Numbered from the stretch's first letter, positions 9,170 through 20,864 are shown. The stretch is DNA of 52,711 nt from an uncultured beta proteobacterium (GCA_903906695.1 CAIVLG010000085.1:1-52711); one strand, 5' to 3'. The notes: generated from the sequence alone by a model not told the origin. Numbers and translations are program-made.

Positions 9170-10456
9170 TCAGCTCACTGCCACCTTGGCGGCGTTCTTC
9201 CAGGCCTGGGTGGCGCCGACAAGATCGGCGCGCTGCTCGGCCAACTCGGCCAGGGCCGCCCACGCACTGCGCTGCAAAGCGGCGTTCTGCAGCCTGGGCT
9301 GTGACTGCTTGAGCAACTGTTGCGCCTTGCCCCACAACTGAAGTCGAAGGCAGATGGTCCCCGCCAGGTACTGCAGGATAGCGTCACCGGGACTGGCCAT
9401 CTGCGCCTGCTCGATCCGGGTCAGCCAGGGTGCTTGTTGCTCTACCGAAGCAAGCGCAAAGCCAGTCTCCAGTATCCGGATCAGTTGAACCCGCTGCAAC
9501 TCGGTCAACTCGTCCGGTTTGCTGACCATCCGTTGCCAAACCGGCAGCAACCATCCCAGAGCGGCCTCTACATCACCGTCGAGTTGCAGCATACGCCGGC
9601 AAGCTTCAATCGCCACCTCAGGCGTCGTCCGCTCGGCGGCGTCTAGCTCGTGCCAAACCACTTGCATCTGGTCCCGGTCGTACGCGGTCGCAACGAACTC
9701 CAAGGCCAGAGCGCGTAGCAGTCCCTGCGCCGCAACTTCGGAGAAAGCCCGATGCTTGGCGAGCAAGCGCGCAGTCTCCAAAGCCAGTTTCGGCTGTCGT
9801 GCCAGCCGTGCCGCCTTTAAGCGCAGGCGCAAGGCAATGGTGCGGCGCGAGGCGCCCTGCGAAAGGTCATCGAGCCAGACCAGCGCCCCCGTCGCGTCGT
9901 GGTCCTCGATCGCCCAGTGCGCGGCGCGAAGTTGCACGCCGTCGCGCATCTCCTGAGCATCGCGCCTTGCAGACTGCTCCAGCGCATCGCGAAAGTGGTC
10001 CTCCCGCGCCGCCCGATCTTGCAGCACCTGCGCGCTTTCGGCAGCCAGCAAGTGCGCCAAAGCACGCAAGCGCCCGGAATAGGCCAGCGGCTCGCCCCCG
10101 CCCGCCATCACAGTGTCGCGCGCCAGCACGGCTTCCGCTGCCTTCCTGGAGCGGACAAAACGTCCTGCAATCAAATGCGAAAGAGCGTCGATCAACGCCA
10201 GGTGAATGCTGCGTTCCTGGTGCTGGATGCGCCAGCGCCGCGCCAGCGCCGGCATCGCAAACAGCGCCGTCAGCGTGCGCAAGGCGACGTGCAACAAAAA
10301 GAACAGCAAGGCCAGCAGCAACAGCACCAGATTGAGCGAAAGATCGACCCGGTAGGGAGGCCAGAACAGCGTGATCGTGCCCTGGTTGTTGCCGGCGAAA
10401 AGCGCGATCGCCGCTGCCACGCCAAACAATCCCAGGAACCACAGGGCGGCCCGCAT
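9170..10456 (-). CDS. hemY: HemY-type TPR membrane protein of the heme operon
   Basis: A 428-residue inner-membrane protein with two N-terminal hydrophobic segments (about 1-20 and 40-62), typical of the HemY_N domain, then an alpha-helical TPR-like body. This gammaproteobacterial/betaproteobacterial HemY is not the Bacillus protoporphyrinogen oxidase of the same name; it is thought to organise late heme biosynthesis, but its biochemistry is unsettled. It is the last gene of hemC-hemD-hemX-hemY and starts two bases after the hemX stop, so it is co-transcribed. Confidence 0.88.
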   Translation of the reverse strand: MRAALWFLGLFGVAAAIALFAGNNQGTITLFWPPYRVDLSLNLVLLLLALLFFLLHVALRTLTALFAMPALARRWRIQHQERSIHLALIDALSHLIAGRFVRSRKAAEAVLARDTVMAGGGEPLAYSGRLRALAHLLAAESAQVLQDRAAREDHFRDALEQSARRDAQEMRDGVQLRAAHWAIEDHDATGALVWLDDLSQGASRRTIALRLRLKAARLARQPKLALETARLLAKHRAFSEVAAQGLLRALALEFVATAYDRDQMQVVWHELDAAERTTPEVAIEACRRMLQLDGDVEAALGWLLPVWQRMVSKPDELTELQRVQLIRILETGFALASVEQQAPWLTRIEQAQMASPGDAILQYLAGTICLRLQLWGKAQQLLKQSQPRLQNAALQRSAWAALAELAEQRADLVGATQAWKNAAKVAVS

Positions 10457-10458
10457 CG

Positions 10459-11520
10459 CTAACGCCCGGCAGCCGCGGTCGCCAGCGCCGCCAAGGTTTC
10501 ATCGACACGCGGAATTTGCAAGGACTTCATCTGTGTCTGAACCTGCTGCAACAGTGCAGCAGCGACCTGCGTTTTGCGCGAGCCGGTGTCGAAATACTTA
10601 TTCAATGAAACGGCTGCAGCGGCCAGATCGGCGCGTGACGATTCAAGTTGACGCGCCAGCAGGCCGAGCCGGGCGTTGAGCAGCTTCAGCTTGAAGTTTT
10701 CGCGCAGGAAAAAAGACTGCTCGGGTGACAGCATTGCCGCCTCTGGCTGCTCGATCCGGCTGACGCGCAGCAAGGCGTTGGCCTCATCGCGAACCAGCTC
10801 CAAGGCGCGCAGCCACCAGGTCGGAATCTCTTGCACCGCGCCGCGCTTGGTCGTCGGTGTGACGCGCGCTGTAGCGACTGCATTGGCCAGCACCAATTCG
10901 TCGGCCAGGTGAACCAATTCATCAAGCTTCAGCAAGAGACCCGGTGTATCGCTGACCGAAGCCGACTTGATGCGGTCAATGTCCCTCGCGATTGCCCGTT
11001 GCAAGGGTGTCAGCCGGGGCTGGGCCGCCCTGGAGACGCGCTGATTGGCACTCTTTAAAGCTGCCAGCAGGGGTTCGACACTGCCCGTGAGCTCGGCCTG
11101 CTGCTGTGCCAGGCGAATCGCCGAGTCAATATCGACGACCATATTTTCATCGCGTGAACGCGACAGACTCTGCATCAGTTCTTCGAGCTGGGTTCGCTGC
11201 AGCGCCACCTCGCTCAGGCGCGCATCAAAAACGGCAACGCGTGCCGCCGCCTCGCGTGCCAGTTCCTGCGCCTGTTTGGCAATGGCACGGGCCTCTGTCG
11301 ACTGCGCCGTGGCATCGGCGCTTTGACGTGCCAGTATTTCCTGAATCGAAGACAATTTTTGCCACGACAAGGCGGCGGTCAACAACGCCAGCAAGGCCAC
11401 CACAGCCAAGCCAAAGACAAACCAGCGCGGCAGCGGTCTGGGCATTGCGGGTAAATACCGATCCGCCTCAGACAGCGCCCCGGCCAGAGCAGCTGTTTCG
11501 GCTTCAGGAGCGGGGTTCAT
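10459..11520 (-). CDS. hemX: HemX-type membrane protein (uroporphyrinogen-III C-methyltransferase-like annotation)
   Basis: A 353-residue protein with a short cytoplasmic N-terminus, one transmembrane helix (about residues 32-52), and a long Ala/Gln/Arg-rich coiled-coil (about 55-130) before a helical periplasmic domain. This is the HemX (PF04375) layout. Members are often annotated as uroporphyrin-III C-methyltransferase, but there is no methyltransferase motif here, so that name should not be taken literally. Its start overlaps the end of hemD by 17 bases and hemY follows two bases after its stop, placing it inside the heme operon, probably as a membrane scaffold with HemY. Confidence 0.87.
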   Translation of the reverse strand: MNPAPEAETAALAGALSEADRYLPAMPRPLPRWFVFGLAVVALLALLTAALSWQKLSSIQEILARQSADATAQSTEARAIAKQAQELAREAAARVAVFDARLSEVALQRTQLEELMQSLSRSRDENMVVDIDSAIRLAQQQAELTGSVEPLLAALKSANQRVSRAAQPRLTPLQRAIARDIDRIKSASVSDTPGLLLKLDELVHLADELVLANAVATARVTPTTKRGAVQEIPTWWLRALELVRDEANALLRVSRIEQPEAAMLSPEQSFFLRENFKLKLLNARLGLLARQLESSRADLAAAAVSLNKYFDTGSRKTQVAAALLQQVQTQMKSLQIPRVDETLAALATAAAGR

Positions 11521-12313
11521 CCCACGATTCTAGCGCTGCCACCACATCTGACAGTGTCGGACGGGACTCCAGGACAGCACCAAAACCCGCAGCTCTTGCA
11601 GACGAGGCGATGCGCGCGTGCGTCGCTATGGCACGCGCCTGGAGCCAGCTTTGACCAGGCAAAGAAACCAACAGATTGCGCACCGCCTGCGCACTGCTGA
11701 ACAGCCAGATCGATCCATCGCTGGCGGCATTGCGCGCCAGTTCGCTCTGCGACAGACTGAACACCGGCGCGCGGCGCTGGTAGGCGACGACGAACTCTGC
11801 CTGTGCGCCGCAGGCCAGCACCTGCCGGGCAAACCAGTCGCGTCCACTGCCAGCCGCGGTCTGCCCAGCGTCTGCCTCGTCAGCGCCACGAACGATCAGC
11901 ACCCGTTCGCCTGCATGCACCTGGGGGCCAACAACCTGCCACAAAGCCTCGGAATCAAATTGCGCCGCATCTGCCGGCGGCACATCCAGCCGCTGCGGTG
12001 CGACACCGGCACGCGACAACGCATTGGCAGTGCCCGGACCGGTAGCCCAGGCTCGGCTCCGGATTGCACTCCTTGGGCCCCACAAGGCCGCCACGGACTC
12101 AGTCGAAGCAAAGAAATGATCGACCGCATTGGCACTGACAAACATGACGCCGACATAGTCGCCAATTTGCTGAGCGACGCGCGTCATTTCAGACCGATCG
12201 TCGACCGCCCCCAACTCGATCAGCGGCAGGGCCAGCGCCTGGACGCCGCGCGCCGATAAGTCAGCAACCCAGCGCTGTGCCTCGCGCTCAGGGCGGGTGA
12301 CGATGACGCGCAT
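11504..12313 (-). CDS. hemD: Uroporphyrinogen-III synthase
   Basis: A 269-residue HemD, which cyclises hydroxymethylbilane to uroporphyrinogen III with inversion of ring D. It begins MRVIVTRPEREAQRW, the usual opening, and continues with PLIEL and FVSANAV, which match the conserved N-terminal half. This family is poorly conserved, so position matters: the gene starts two bases after the hemC stop and overlaps hemX by 17 bases. It acts in the cytoplasm directly after HemC. Confidence 0.93.
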   Translation of the reverse strand: MRVIVTRPEREAQRWVADLSARGVQALALPLIELGAVDDRSEMTRVAQQIGDYVGVMFVSANAVDHFFASTESVAALWGPRSAIRSRAWATGPGTANALSRAGVAPQRLDVPPADAAQFDSEALWQVVGPQVHAGERVLIVRGADEADAGQTAAGSGRDWFARQVLACGAQAEFVVAYQRRAPVFSLSQSELARNAASDGSIWLFSSAQAVRNLLVSLPGQSWLQARAIATHARIASSARAAGFGAVLESRPTLSDVVAALESWDEPRS

Positions 12314-12315
12314 GA

Positions 12316-13263
12316 TCAGGCAAGACGGGGCGACTCACCGGGCAGCGGGACTGATCCACCCCTGGCCACCACAAGGGCGCGCAAATCGGTGGCCACACGC
12401 GTTCCCAGCGCGCCGGCGCTGGCCAGATCCGTCACCGCGGCGCTGGCACGCACACTGACCAGTTCCAGATGACCCTCGGGGTCACCCCAAGCCGCATCGA
12501 TGCTCAGAATGCTGGCATCTAACGTGGCAAAGGCCGCCAGCGGCATGGAACAGCTGCCGCCCATGGCACGGCTGACGGCGCGCTCGGCCGACACCGCCAG
12601 CCAGGTGCCCTGATGCGCCAGCGCTGCCAACGCATCGACCACATCCTGGCGCGCACTGATCACCTCAATCCCGAGCGCGCCCTGCCCGGCGGCCGGCAGC
12701 ATTTCGGCCGGCTCAAAAGTGGCACGGATCCGCTCTGCCAGCCCCAGCCTCTTGAGACCAGCTGCCGCCAGCACGATGGCGTCATAAAGTCCGTCGTCGA
12801 GCTTGCGCAAGCGCGTGTCAAGATTGCCGCGCAAAGGCTCGATCCTCAGATCCGGCCGCAGTGCCCTCAGCAGCGCAACACGACGCAAACTTGAACTTCC
12901 GACCAGTGCTCCTTGCGGCAGGCTGGCCAGATCGGCATAGCGGTTGGAAACAAAGGCATCACGCGGGTCCTCGCGCTCCATCACGCAGGCCAGGCTGAAG
13001 CCTTCAGGCAACTCCATCGGCACGTCCTTCAGCGAGTGAACGGCCAGGTCGGCGCGCCCTTCTGACAGCGCCACTTCGAGCTCTTTCACGAACAGGCCCT
13101 TGCCACCGACCTTGCTCAAGGCCCGGTCCAGAATTTGATCGCCCTGTGTTGTCATACCCAGCAGGTTCACCTGGTGGCCCTGTCGCTCCAGCAGCGCTTT
13201 CACATGCTGCGCCTGCCACAGTGCAAGACGGCTTTCGCGAGTTGCTATCGTGAAACTGCTCAT
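12316..13263 (-). CDS. hemC: Hydroxymethylbilane synthase (porphobilinogen deaminase)
   Basis: A 315-residue HemC that polymerises four porphobilinogens to hydroxymethylbilane. The start [20 protein letters not shown] at 13263 is typical; the frame stays open 20 codons upstream to 13323, but that extension lacks conservation. Signatures include HSLKDVP, the conserved [13 protein letters not shown] region, and [12 protein letters not shown], whose Cys binds the dipyrromethane cofactor. It is the first gene of hemCDXY and is divergent from ppc, so the promoters of both must lie in the roughly 60-100 bases between them. Confidence 0.96.
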   Translation of the reverse strand: MSSFTIATRESRLALWQAQHVKALLERQGHQVNLLGMTTQGDQILDRALSKVGGKGLFVKELEVALSEGRADLAVHSLKDVPMELPEGFSLACVMEREDPRDAFVSNRYADLASLPQGALVGSSSLRRVALLRALRPDLRIEPLRGNLDTRLRKLDDGLYDAIVLAAAGLKRLGLAERIRATFEPAEMLPAAGQGALGIEVISARQDVVDALAALAHQGTWLAVSAERAVSRAMGGSCSMPLAAFATLDASILSIDAAWGDPEGHLELVSVRASAAVTDLASAGALGTRVATDLRALVVARGGSVPLPGESPRLA

Positions 13264-13321
13264 AAACGGTATTTCTTGAAGGTGAGTTGTTGCTAATCCA
13301 GAGCGGACGCGGGATGCTAGC

Positions 13322-16213
13322 ATGGCCTCAGCAGCAATCTTGCGCCCATCCCCTCAAAACACCATGACCAGAATGCCCCGATCCAACTCACTCCCAAGTC
13401 GCCAGGACAATGAGCGCCCGCTGCTGCAAGACATCCGGCTGCTGGGACGCATCCTTGGCGACGTCATACGTGAGCAGGAAGGCGTTGCCGCCTTCGAACT
13501 GATCGAGCAAATCCGCCAGTTGTCGGTGGCTTTCCATCGCGACGCCGACAGAGACGCCGATAAGTCTCTGAAGAAATTGCTGAAAGGTCTCAGCAACGAT
13601 CAAACCGTTAGCGTGATTCGGGCCTTCAGCTACTTCAGTCACCTGGTCAACCTGGCCGAAGACCGGCATCAGATCCGTCGCCGCGCGATCCACGAACGCG
13701 CCGGCGAGGTGCAGCCGGGAAGCATCGAAGCGGCCCTGCTGCGCTGCCGTCAGGCCGGCATCGCCCCCGAGCAGATCGTGGCTACCCTGGAGCGCAGCTT
13801 CGTCTCGCCAGTGCTGACCGCGCATCCGACCGAAGTGCAACGCAAGAGCATTCTGGACGCCGAGCGTGCGATTGCCGAGTTGCTCAGCACTCGGGACGAC
13901 ATCAAAATCAGGGCTGCCCCGGGCAAGCACGAGAAGGACGCGTTGACACCACGCGAGCTGGCCGACAACGAACAGCAGATGCGCGGCCGCATTTCGCAGC
14001 TCTGGCAAACCCGGCTGCTGCGCCTGTCCAAACTGACGGTGGCCGACGAGGTCGAAAACGCCCTGAGCTATTACGAAGCGACGTTCCTGCGTGAAATCCC
14101 GAAGATCTATGCCAACCTGGAGCGTGAGCTCGGCCATCACCCGGTGCACAGCTTTTTGCGGATGGGGCAGTGGATCGGTGGCGACCGCGACGGCAATCCC
14201 AACGTCAACGCGCAAACGCTGGTGTTGGCGCTGCGCCGCCAGGCCGAGGTGGCACTGCGCCACTACCTGACCGAAGTGCATTTGCTCGGTGGCGAGTTGT
14301 CGCTCTCGACACTGCTGGCGAACTGTCTGCCACAGATGCGTCAACTTGCCGAGCAATCGCCCGACCGCAATCCGCACCGCCAGGATGAGCCTTACCGGCG
14401 CGCCCTGATTGGCGTCTATGCGCGGCTCGCAGCCAGCCTGAAAGACCTGACCGGGGGCGAAGCCGCACGCCATGCGGTGGCACCGCAGAATCCCTACGCC
14501 AACGCGCAACAGTTACTGGCCGATCTGCGCACGGTGGAGGCCTCATTGCTTGCGCATCATGGCGCTGCCCTGGTCACGCCCAGATTGCAGAGCCTGATCA
14601 GGGCGATCGAGGTCTTCGGTTTTCATCTGGCCAGCGTGGATTTGCGCCAAAGCTCGGACCAGCATGAAGCCGTGCTGGCCGAACTGTTTGCGACCGCGCG
14701 GCTGGCGCCGGCTTATGCCGAGCTCGATGAACAAGCCAAGCGCAGCCTGCTGCTGGGGTTGCTGAATGACGCGCGGCCACTGCGCGTCCTGGGCGCCGTC
14801 TATTCGGCCAAAACCGTGAGTGAACTCGCCATTTTCGAAACCGCCAAAGTCATGCGCGAGCGCTTTGGCGACGCGGCGATTCGCCACTACATCATCAGCC
14901 ACACCGAGTCCGTCAGCGACCTGCTCGAAGTCCTTCTGCTGCAAAAAGAAGTGGGCCTGATGCAGGGAACCATGGACGCCGATGCGCGTTGCGACCTGAT
15001 TGTGGTGCCGCTGTTTGAGACCATCGCGGACCTGCGCAATGCCGAGCCCATCATGCGCGAGTTCTACGCCCTGCCTGGCGTGCGTGCGCTGGTGCAGCGC
15101 GGCGGTCATGACAAGTACTGCGAACAGGACATCATGCTGGGCTACTCCGACAGTAACAAGGACGGCGGCATCTTCACCAGCAACTGGGAGCTTTACCAGG
15201 CGGAGATCGCGCTGGTAGCGCTTTTCGACGAGTTGAACGGCCCCGACGCTGGACCGACCCAAGCGCTGCGACTACGGATGTTTCACGGCCGCGGTGGCAC
15301 TGTCGGGCGCGGCGGTGGACCGAGCTACCAGGCGATCCTGGCGCAGCCGCCGGGCACCGTGCGCGGCCAGATGCGGCTGACCGAGCAGGGCGAAGTCATC
15401 GGTTCCAAATACGCCAACCCCGAGATCGGTCGACGCAACCTCGAAACCCTGGTCGCCGCCACGCTGGAGGCGACCTTGCTGCAACCGACCAAATCAGCGC
15501 AGCCATCCTTCCACGATGCGGCCTCCGAACTCTCCAGCCACAGCATGGCGGCCTACCGCAAACTGGTCTACGAGACTGCGGGTTTTACCGAGTACTTTTT
15601 TGACTCGACGCCGATCCGTGAAATCGCCGAACTCAACATTGGTTCGCGCCCGGCTTCACGCAAGTCCTCCCAGCGAATCGAAGACCTGCGCGCCATTCCC
15701 TGGGGCTTCAGCTGGGGCCAGTGCCGCCTGACACTGCCCGGCTGGTTCGGCTTTGGTTCTGCGGTGGAACGGTTTCTGCAAAACCAAGGTGGCGCCGGCA
15801 GCAAGGAGCGGTTGAAATTGCTGCAACGCATGTACCGGCAATGGCCCTTCTTCAGCACACTTCTTTCCAACATGGACATGGTGATGGCGAAAAGCGATCT
15901 GACATTGGCCAGACGCTACGCCGAACTGGTTGCCGACGCGCGTTTGCGAAAGAAGATATTCAGCGCAATCGAGCTCGAATGGCATCACACAGCCACCGCA
16001 CTCGGCAGCATCACCGGCGACACGCAGCGCCTGAGCCACAACGCGGTGCTGCAACGCTCAATTCGCCATCGTTTTCCCTATATTGATCCGCTGCATCATC
16101 TGCAAATCGAGCTGGTACGTCGTCACCGAGCCGGCCAGTCCGATGCGCGCATTCAACGCGGCATCCACATCTCGATCAACGGCATTGCCGCCGGGCTCAG
16201 AAACACGGGTTAG
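13322..16213 (+). CDS. ppc: Phosphoenolpyruvate carboxylase
   Basis: A PEP carboxylase of about 963 residues that fixes bicarbonate onto PEP to give oxaloacetate, an anaplerotic step. Visible signatures are [13 protein letters not shown] (catalytic His), [34 protein letters not shown] and the conserved C-terminal NTG that folds into the active site. The ATG at 13322 has a weak GGGA upstream; an ATG at 13364 would remove 14 poorly conserved residues and cannot be excluded. The last 17 bases overlap the end of the convergent response-regulator gene. It is divergent from hemC, a common pairing in Burkholderiales. Confidence 0.97.
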   Translation: MASAAILRPSPQNTMTRMPRSNSLPSRQDNERPLLQDIRLLGRILGDVIREQEGVAAFELIEQIRQLSVAFHRDADRDADKSLKKLLKGLSNDQTVSVIRAFSYFSHLVNLAEDRHQIRRRAIHERAGEVQPGSIEAALLRCRQAGIAPEQIVATLERSFVSPVLTAHPTEVQRKSILDAERAIAELLSTRDDIKIRAAPGKHEKDALTPRELADNEQQMRGRISQLWQTRLLRLSKLTVADEVENALSYYEATFLREIPKIYANLERELGHHPVHSFLRMGQWIGGDRDGNPNVNAQTLVLALRRQAEVALRHYLTEVHLLGGELSLSTLLANCLPQMRQLAEQSPDRNPHRQDEPYRRALIGVYARLAASLKDLTGGEAARHAVAPQNPYANAQQLLADLRTVEASLLAHHGAALVTPRLQSLIRAIEVFGFHLASVDLRQSSDQHEAVLAELFATARLAPAYAELDEQAKRSLLLGLLNDARPLRVLGAVYSAKTVSELAIFETAKVMRERFGDAAIRHYIISHTESVSDLLEVLLLQKEVGLMQGTMDADARCDLIVVPLFETIADLRNAEPIMREFYALPGVRALVQRGGHDKYCEQDIMLGYSDSNKDGGIFTSNWELYQAEIALVALFDELNGPDAGPTQALRLRMFHGRGGTVGRGGGPSYQAILAQPPGTVRGQMRLTEQGEVIGSKYANPEIGRRNLETLVAATLEATLLQPTKSAQPSFHDAASELSSHSMAAYRKLVYETAGFTEYFFDSTPIREIAELNIGSRPASRKSSQRIEDLRAIPWGFSWGQCRLTLPGWFGFGSAVERFLQNQGGAGSKERLKLLQRMYRQWPFFSTLLSNMDMVMAKSDLTLARRYAELVADARLRKKIFSAIELEWHHTATALGSITGDTQRLSHNAVLQRSIRHRFPYIDPLHHLQIELVRRHRAGQSDARIQRGIHISINGIAAGLRNTG

Positions 16214-16946
16214 CGAGAAGTTCGCGCACTGCCGCAAGTTGGCGCCTTGAGACCAGCAATACCTCATCGATGCCGCTCAGGCGCAAACCCCAGCTCTCAC
16301 CCTCCAGTGCATCATGCTGCTTTTCCAGGGCCCGCACAGCGCGCCGGGCCACCAACGCATTGCGATGAATGCGCAACAGGCGTCCCGGATACCTGGCCTC
16401 GAGTTCGCTAAGAGAGTCCTCCAGCAGGTAACTTCCGGTCAGGGTTCGCAGCGTCACGTATTTGAGTTCAGCCTTCAGATACAACACCTCAGATAAAGGC
16501 ACACGCTCGGTTCGGCCACGCTGCTGGACGATCAGTACCTCTTGCGCCGCTTCATATTCAACCGCGCGTCGCCCTGCCAACAAGCGCTCGGCTTTTTGCA
16601 GCGCCGCCTGCAAGCGTTCGAGTCGCACCGGTTTGGTCAGGTAGTCCAACGCTTCAAGCTCGAACGCCCGCACTGCGTGTTCGGCATGGGCCGTGACAAA
16701 GACAACAGCTGGTGGCTCGGGCAGGGTGCGCAGTGTGCGGGCCAGTGTCAGACCATCGGCGCCGGGCATGTGAATATCGATCAGCGCCAGGTCAAACTTC
16801 TGACGCCGCAGGGACTCGATGGCTTGCGTCGCGTTGGCGGCCTCGGCCTCGACGCTGGCCTCAGGCGCCTTGCAATCGGCCAGCAGGGTTCGTAAACGCG
16901 CTCGCGCCAAAGGCTCGTCGTCCACCAGCAAGAGCTTCAGGCGCAT
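16197..16946 (-). CDS. LytTR-family response regulator (AlgR-like)
   Basis: A 249-residue regulator with an N-terminal receiver domain (about 3-120; acidic pocket DD9-10, phospho-acceptor D57 in [10 protein letters not shown], switch Thr and Lys in VTAHAE and LTKPV) and a C-terminal LytTR DNA-binding domain (about 135-245). This is the AlgR architecture. LytTR regulators often bind direct repeats and control surface structures or exopolysaccharide, but the targets here are unknown. The gene follows the kinase gene by about 20 bases, so the two form one operon. Its 3' end overlaps convergent ppc by 17 bases. Confidence 0.9.
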   Translation of the reverse strand: MRLKLLLVDDEPLARARLRTLLADCKAPEASVEAEAANATQAIESLRRQKFDLALIDIHMPGADGLTLARTLRTLPEPPAVVFVTAHAEHAVRAFELEALDYLTKPVRLERLQAALQKAERLLAGRRAVEYEAAQEVLIVQQRGRTERVPLSEVLYLKAELKYVTLRTLTGSYLLEDSLSELEARYPGRLLRIHRNALVARRAVRALEKQHDALEGESWGLRLSGIDEVLLVSRRQLAAVRELLANPCF

Positions 16947-16965
16947 GGCAGAAACTCCACAGCGC

Positions 16966-18003
16966 TCACGCCGGCACCTCGATCCGGACCTGAAAGATAC
17001 CGTCCTTCAAAGTGCTTCGAAACTGGCACTCGACATCGTGCAACAGCTGCAGTCGCTCACGCACATTGCCGAGCGCCAGCCCGCTGCCCGATGCGCCCTG
17101 GCCACCCGGCATGGTGTTGGTCACCTTGATCAGCACGCGGGAACCGCGGCGTTCGGTCGAAATTCTGATTTGCGCTCCTTCTTCACTCGGCTCGACACCG
17201 TGCTTGACGGCATTTTCCAGCAAAGGCTGCAACAGCAGGGGCGGCAATTTGGCGTTGGAAGCAGCCGCGTCGAGCGACCACTCCACGCGGATCCGGTCGC
17301 CAAAACGCACTTGCTCAATCGCCAGATAGCGTTGCGCCAAGACAATTTCATCGGCCAGCGTGACCACCGACGCCGGCTCCAGCAGCGCATGCCGGAATAA
17401 ATCACTCAGGTCTTCCAGCACCGCCTCGGCCTTGGCCGGCTCGGCCCGCACCAGAGCGATCGCCGTGTTCAGGGTATTGAACAAGAAATGGGGTCGGATG
17501 CGCGACTGCAGTTCACCCAGACGAGCCTTTGTTTCTGCCGGCGTCTTGCTGCGCTCACGCAGAACCATGACAGCCACCAGCAGAGCCGCCAACAGGGCGC
17601 CGCTACAGGCGCTGGCCAGCCACGGCATCGGCTCCTGCCAGCCAACCACGACCAGCACGCCGCAAGCACTCAAACCCGCCACCGCGCCAAGCATCACAGC
17701 CGCCATCTGCTGTGCCAACGGATAAAGGCGCTCCAGCAGATTCTTTAGTCCGCAGACCACGACAAGCCAAGCCAAAGTCGCCGGCAGAGCGCCACCAGTC
17801 AGGACTTCCAGGCGGAGCAACCAGTCAGCAAAATTGGACGCACCAAACATCGCACCAAGCGCCAGCACCAGTTCAACGAAAAGCACCGCCCGCAATGCCA
17901 CTCCGATGTGGCAGACGTCAAACAGAAGCGCCGCCGCAGGCGCTGATCTGCCGTGCTCTCCCGCCAGTTCCTGGAAGGCCGATAAAATTTGCAGGTCTTT
18001 CAT
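16966..18003 (-). CDS. AlgZ/LytS-like sensor histidine kinase
   Basis: A 345-residue kinase with four or so N-terminal membrane helices (about 35-145) and a His_kinase (PF06580) domain: [20 protein letters not shown] holds the phosphorylated H172, and [17 protein letters not shown] and [13 protein letters not shown] are the N and G boxes of the ATPase. There is no separate periplasmic sensor, so the signal is probably sensed within the membrane. It is transcribed with the LytTR regulator downstream and is divergent from argH, whose ATG lies 75 bases away. Confidence 0.9.
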   Translation of the reverse strand: MKDLQILSAFQELAGEHGRSAPAAALLFDVCHIGVALRAVLFVELVLALGAMFGASNFADWLLRLEVLTGGALPATLAWLVVVCGLKNLLERLYPLAQQMAAVMLGAVAGLSACGVLVVVGWQEPMPWLASACSGALLAALLVAVMVLRERSKTPAETKARLGELQSRIRPHFLFNTLNTAIALVRAEPAKAEAVLEDLSDLFRHALLEPASVVTLADEIVLAQRYLAIEQVRFGDRIRVEWSLDAAASNAKLPPLLLQPLLENAVKHGVEPSEEGAQIRISTERRGSRVLIKVTNTMPGGQGASGSGLALGNVRERLQLLHDVECQFRSTLKDGIFQVRIEVPA

Positions 18004-18078
18004 TCCGATTCGGGGCGTATGCTTGAGGTTGAGACCCGATTATTGATGATCTGTTGCCGCAACCCCCACCGCACCCCC

Positions 18079-19530
18079 ATGACACACAAGCAATTCGACA
18101 ACAAGTCCACGGCCTGGTCGGCCCTGTTTTCCGAGCCCATGAGCGAGCTGGTCAAACGCTATACGTCCAGCGTTCGCTTTGACCAGCGACTGTGGCAGGC
18201 CGACATTGCCGGCTCACTGGCCCACGCCGAAATGCTCATGACGCAAGGGATCATCACGCCCGAAGACTACAGTGCCGTCGAGCGCGGCCTGAAGCTCGTG
18301 GCCGAGGAAATAAAGGCCGGCCAGTTCGACTGGAAGCTTGACCTGGAGGACGTGCACCTGAACATCGAAGCGCGCCTGACGCAGCTGGTCGGTGACGCCG
18401 GCAAGCGCCTGCACACCGGACGCAGCCGCAACGACCAGGTCGCAACCGATGTGCGCCTGTGGTTGCGCGACGAAATTGATTTGATCAGCAGCCGTTTGAG
18501 CGATCTGCAAAAGGCATTGCTCGATGTGGCTGAGAAGAACGTCGAAGTGATCTTGCCGGGCTTCACACACTTGCAGGTGGCGCAACCGGTCAGCTTCGGG
18601 CACCACCTGCTGGCCTATGTGGAAATGTTCAGCCGCGATTACGAGCGCATGGTCGAAGTGCGCCGGCGCACCAACCGGCTTCCGCTCGGCGCCGCCGCGC
18701 TGGCCGGCACCAGCTACCCGCTGGACCGCGAACGCGTCGCACGAACATTGAGAATGGTCGATGAGCAAGGCTTGCCGCAGGTCTGCCAGAACTCGCTGGA
18801 CGCCGTCAGCGACCGCGACTTCGCGATCGAATTCAGCGCCGCCGCCGCGCTTTGCATGGTGCACATCAGCCGTCTGAGCGAAGAGCTGGTGCTGTGGATG
18901 AGCCAGACCTTCGGCTTCGTCAAAATCGCCGACCGCTTCACCACCGGCAGCTCCATCATGCCGCAGAAGAAGAACCCCGACGTGCCGGAACTGGCGCGCG
19001 GCAAGACCGGCCGCGTGGTCGGCCATCTGATGGGGCTAATCACCCTGATGAAGGGACAGCCGCTGGCCTACAACAAGGACAACCAGGAGGACAAGGAGCC
19101 TTTGTTTGACACAGTGGACACCTTGAAGGACACCCTGAGCATCTTCTGCGAGATGGTGGGCGGGCAGGTCAACGCTGAGACCGGCTTCAAGGAAGGCGGC
19201 ATCAGTGTCAACGCCGAGCGCATGGAGAGCGCCGCCCGCAAAGGCTACGCCACCGCCACCGATCTGGCAGACTATCTGGTGCGCAAGGGTCTGGCGTTCC
19301 GCGACGCCCATGAAGTGGTGGCCCAGGCGGTCAAGGCCGCCATCGCCCAGCAACTTGATTTATCGGAACTGCCGCTGCCGGTCTTGCAGCAATTCAATCC
19401 GGCCATCGATCAAGATGTCTACCAAGTGCTGAGCCTGCGCGGTTCGCTCGACGCCCGCAAGGTGCTGGGCGGCACGGCGCCGGAGCAGGTCCGGCTGCAG
19501 ATTGCGCGGCACCGCTCGCGCCTGGCGTGA
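18079..19530 (+). CDS. argH: Argininosuccinate lyase
   Basis: A 483-residue ArgH, cleaving argininosuccinate to arginine and fumarate in the last step of arginine synthesis. The fumarase-superfamily signature [12 protein letters not shown] is at about 290-301; [12 protein letters not shown] and the [13 protein letters not shown] region are also conserved. I start it at the ATG at 18079 ([13 protein letters not shown]); the frame opens 30 codons upstream, but that stretch overlaps the divergent kinase gene start and is not conserved. The end faces the convergent flavoprotein gene across 38 bases without a clear terminator. Confidence 0.97.
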   Translation: MTHKQFDNKSTAWSALFSEPMSELVKRYTSSVRFDQRLWQADIAGSLAHAEMLMTQGIITPEDYSAVERGLKLVAEEIKAGQFDWKLDLEDVHLNIEARLTQLVGDAGKRLHTGRSRNDQVATDVRLWLRDEIDLISSRLSDLQKALLDVAEKNVEVILPGFTHLQVAQPVSFGHHLLAYVEMFSRDYERMVEVRRRTNRLPLGAAALAGTSYPLDRERVARTLRMVDEQGLPQVCQNSLDAVSDRDFAIEFSAAAALCMVHISRLSEELVLWMSQTFGFVKIADRFTTGSSIMPQKKNPDVPELARGKTGRVVGHLMGLITLMKGQPLAYNKDNQEDKEPLFDTVDTLKDTLSIFCEMVGGQVNAETGFKEGGISVNAERMESAARKGYATATDLADYLVRKGLAFRDAHEVVAQAVKAAIAQQLDLSELPLPVLQQFNPAIDQDVYQVLSLRGSLDARKVLGGTAPEQVRLQIARHRSRLA

Positions 19531-19568
19531 GTTGTTTTCAAGCGGCCGCACACAGTCACTTTGCCGGA

Positions 19569-20864
19569 TCAGTCGTTTGGCAGGACAAAAGTCTTGTCCT
19601 TGCGGTCATCGCCCAGGTAAGCCAGCATACCCCGCCCTGCCCTGCTGCCGCTGGCCAGGCAGGCCGTCAGCAGGTAGCCGCCGGTGGGCGCCTCCCAATC
19701 GAGCATTTCGCCGGCGCAAAACACGCCGGGCAGTCGCGCGAGCATCAGGTCTTCATCCATCGCTTCGAACAATACGCCGCCCGCGCTGCTGATGGCTTCA
19801 TCGATCGGGCGTGCGCCGGCCAGGGTGATCGGCAAGGCCTTGATGGCGCGGGCGAGTTGCAGCGGGTCATGGATCTGCTCCTTGCTCAGCAGCTCGTGCA
19901 GGAGCGCGGTCTTGATGCCCTCCAGATGCAGTCGGCTCTTGAGGTGACTGGAGAGCGAGCGCGCTCCGCGCGGATGACGCACCTCGGCCAGCACCCGCTC
20001 GGCGCCCAAATCCGGCAGCAGATCGAGCCGGAATGTGGCCGTGCCCTGCGCCATGATCTCGTCACGCAGCAGGCTCGACGCCGCGTAGATCAGGCTGCCT
20101 TCGACACCGGTTGCGGTAGCCACAAATTCGCCTTTGCGCGCCAAGCGCTGACCTTGCGAATCGGTGAACGCAATCGCCACCGACTTGAACGGCTGACCGG
20201 CAAAGCGGCTGGCGAAATACGGACTCCAGCCGCCCCGGACATCAAAACCGCAATTGGACGGCAGCAGCGGCGCAACCGCCACCCCTCGCGTCTGCAGCCA
20301 GGGAACCCAGGCACCGTCGGAGCCGAGCCGCGCCCAGCTGCCACCGCCGAGCGCCAGCAGCACCGCGTCCGCCTGCGCCTGCAGCTCGCCCTGCGGACTG
20401 TCGAAGCTGAGACTGACGCCGGGCGCAGCGGCTGCCGCGATGACGGCACCTCCGTTCCAGCGATGACGCATGTGAAACTGCACGGCCGGCCCGACAAGCG
20501 GATAGCGCAAGCGGTGCAGCCAGGCGCGCAGCAGCGGCGCAGCCTTCATGTCGACCGGAAAGACGCGGCCCGAGCTGCCGACAAAAGTTTCCACGCCCAG
20601 CCCGGCGGCCCAGGCGCGCAACGCGTCGGCATCAAAATCTTCCAGCAAGGCGGCAATTTGCTGCTGGTGTTTGCCATAGCGCGTGACAAAAATCTGCTTC
20701 GGCTCCGAGTGCGTCAGGTTCAGCCCGCCCTTGCCCGCCAGCAGGAACTTGCGTCCGACCGAGGGCATGGCATCGAACACGTGGACCGCGACGCCGGCAC
20801 CTGATAGCACTTCGGCAGCCATCAGACCGGCCGGGCCGGCGCCCACCACCAGCACCTTCTTCAT
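19569..20864 (-). CDS. NAD(P)/FAD-dependent oxidoreductase (HI0933/BaiN-like, TIGR03862 type)
   Basis: A 431-residue flavoprotein. It opens with the dinucleotide-binding motif VLVVGAGPAGLMAAEVL, followed by VGRKFLLAGKGGLNLTHSEP, the hallmark of the HI0933/YhiN group, and ends with a second FAD motif, VFCAGEMLDWEAPTGGYLL. The biochemical role of most members is not established. The start is the ATG at 20864, with GGAGG seven bases upstream; it overlaps the stop of the AddA-like gene by four bases (ATGA), which implies translational coupling, though a functional link to DNA repair is not known. Confidence 0.9.
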   Translation of the reverse strand: MKKVLVVGAGPAGLMAAEVLSGAGVAVHVFDAMPSVGRKFLLAGKGGLNLTHSEPKQIFVTRYGKHQQQIAALLEDFDADALRAWAAGLGVETFVGSSGRVFPVDMKAAPLLRAWLHRLRYPLVGPAVQFHMRHRWNGGAVIAAAAAPGVSLSFDSPQGELQAQADAVLLALGGGSWARLGSDGAWVPWLQTRGVAVAPLLPSNCGFDVRGGWSPYFASRFAGQPFKSVAIAFTDSQGQRLARKGEFVATATGVEGSLIYAASSLLRDEIMAQGTATFRLDLLPDLGAERVLAEVRHPRGARSLSSHLKSRLHLEGIKTALLHELLSKEQIHDPLQLARAIKALPITLAGARPIDEAISSAGGVLFEAMDEDLMLARLPGVFCAGEMLDWEAPTGGYLLTACLASGSRAGRGMLAYLGDDRKDKTFVLPND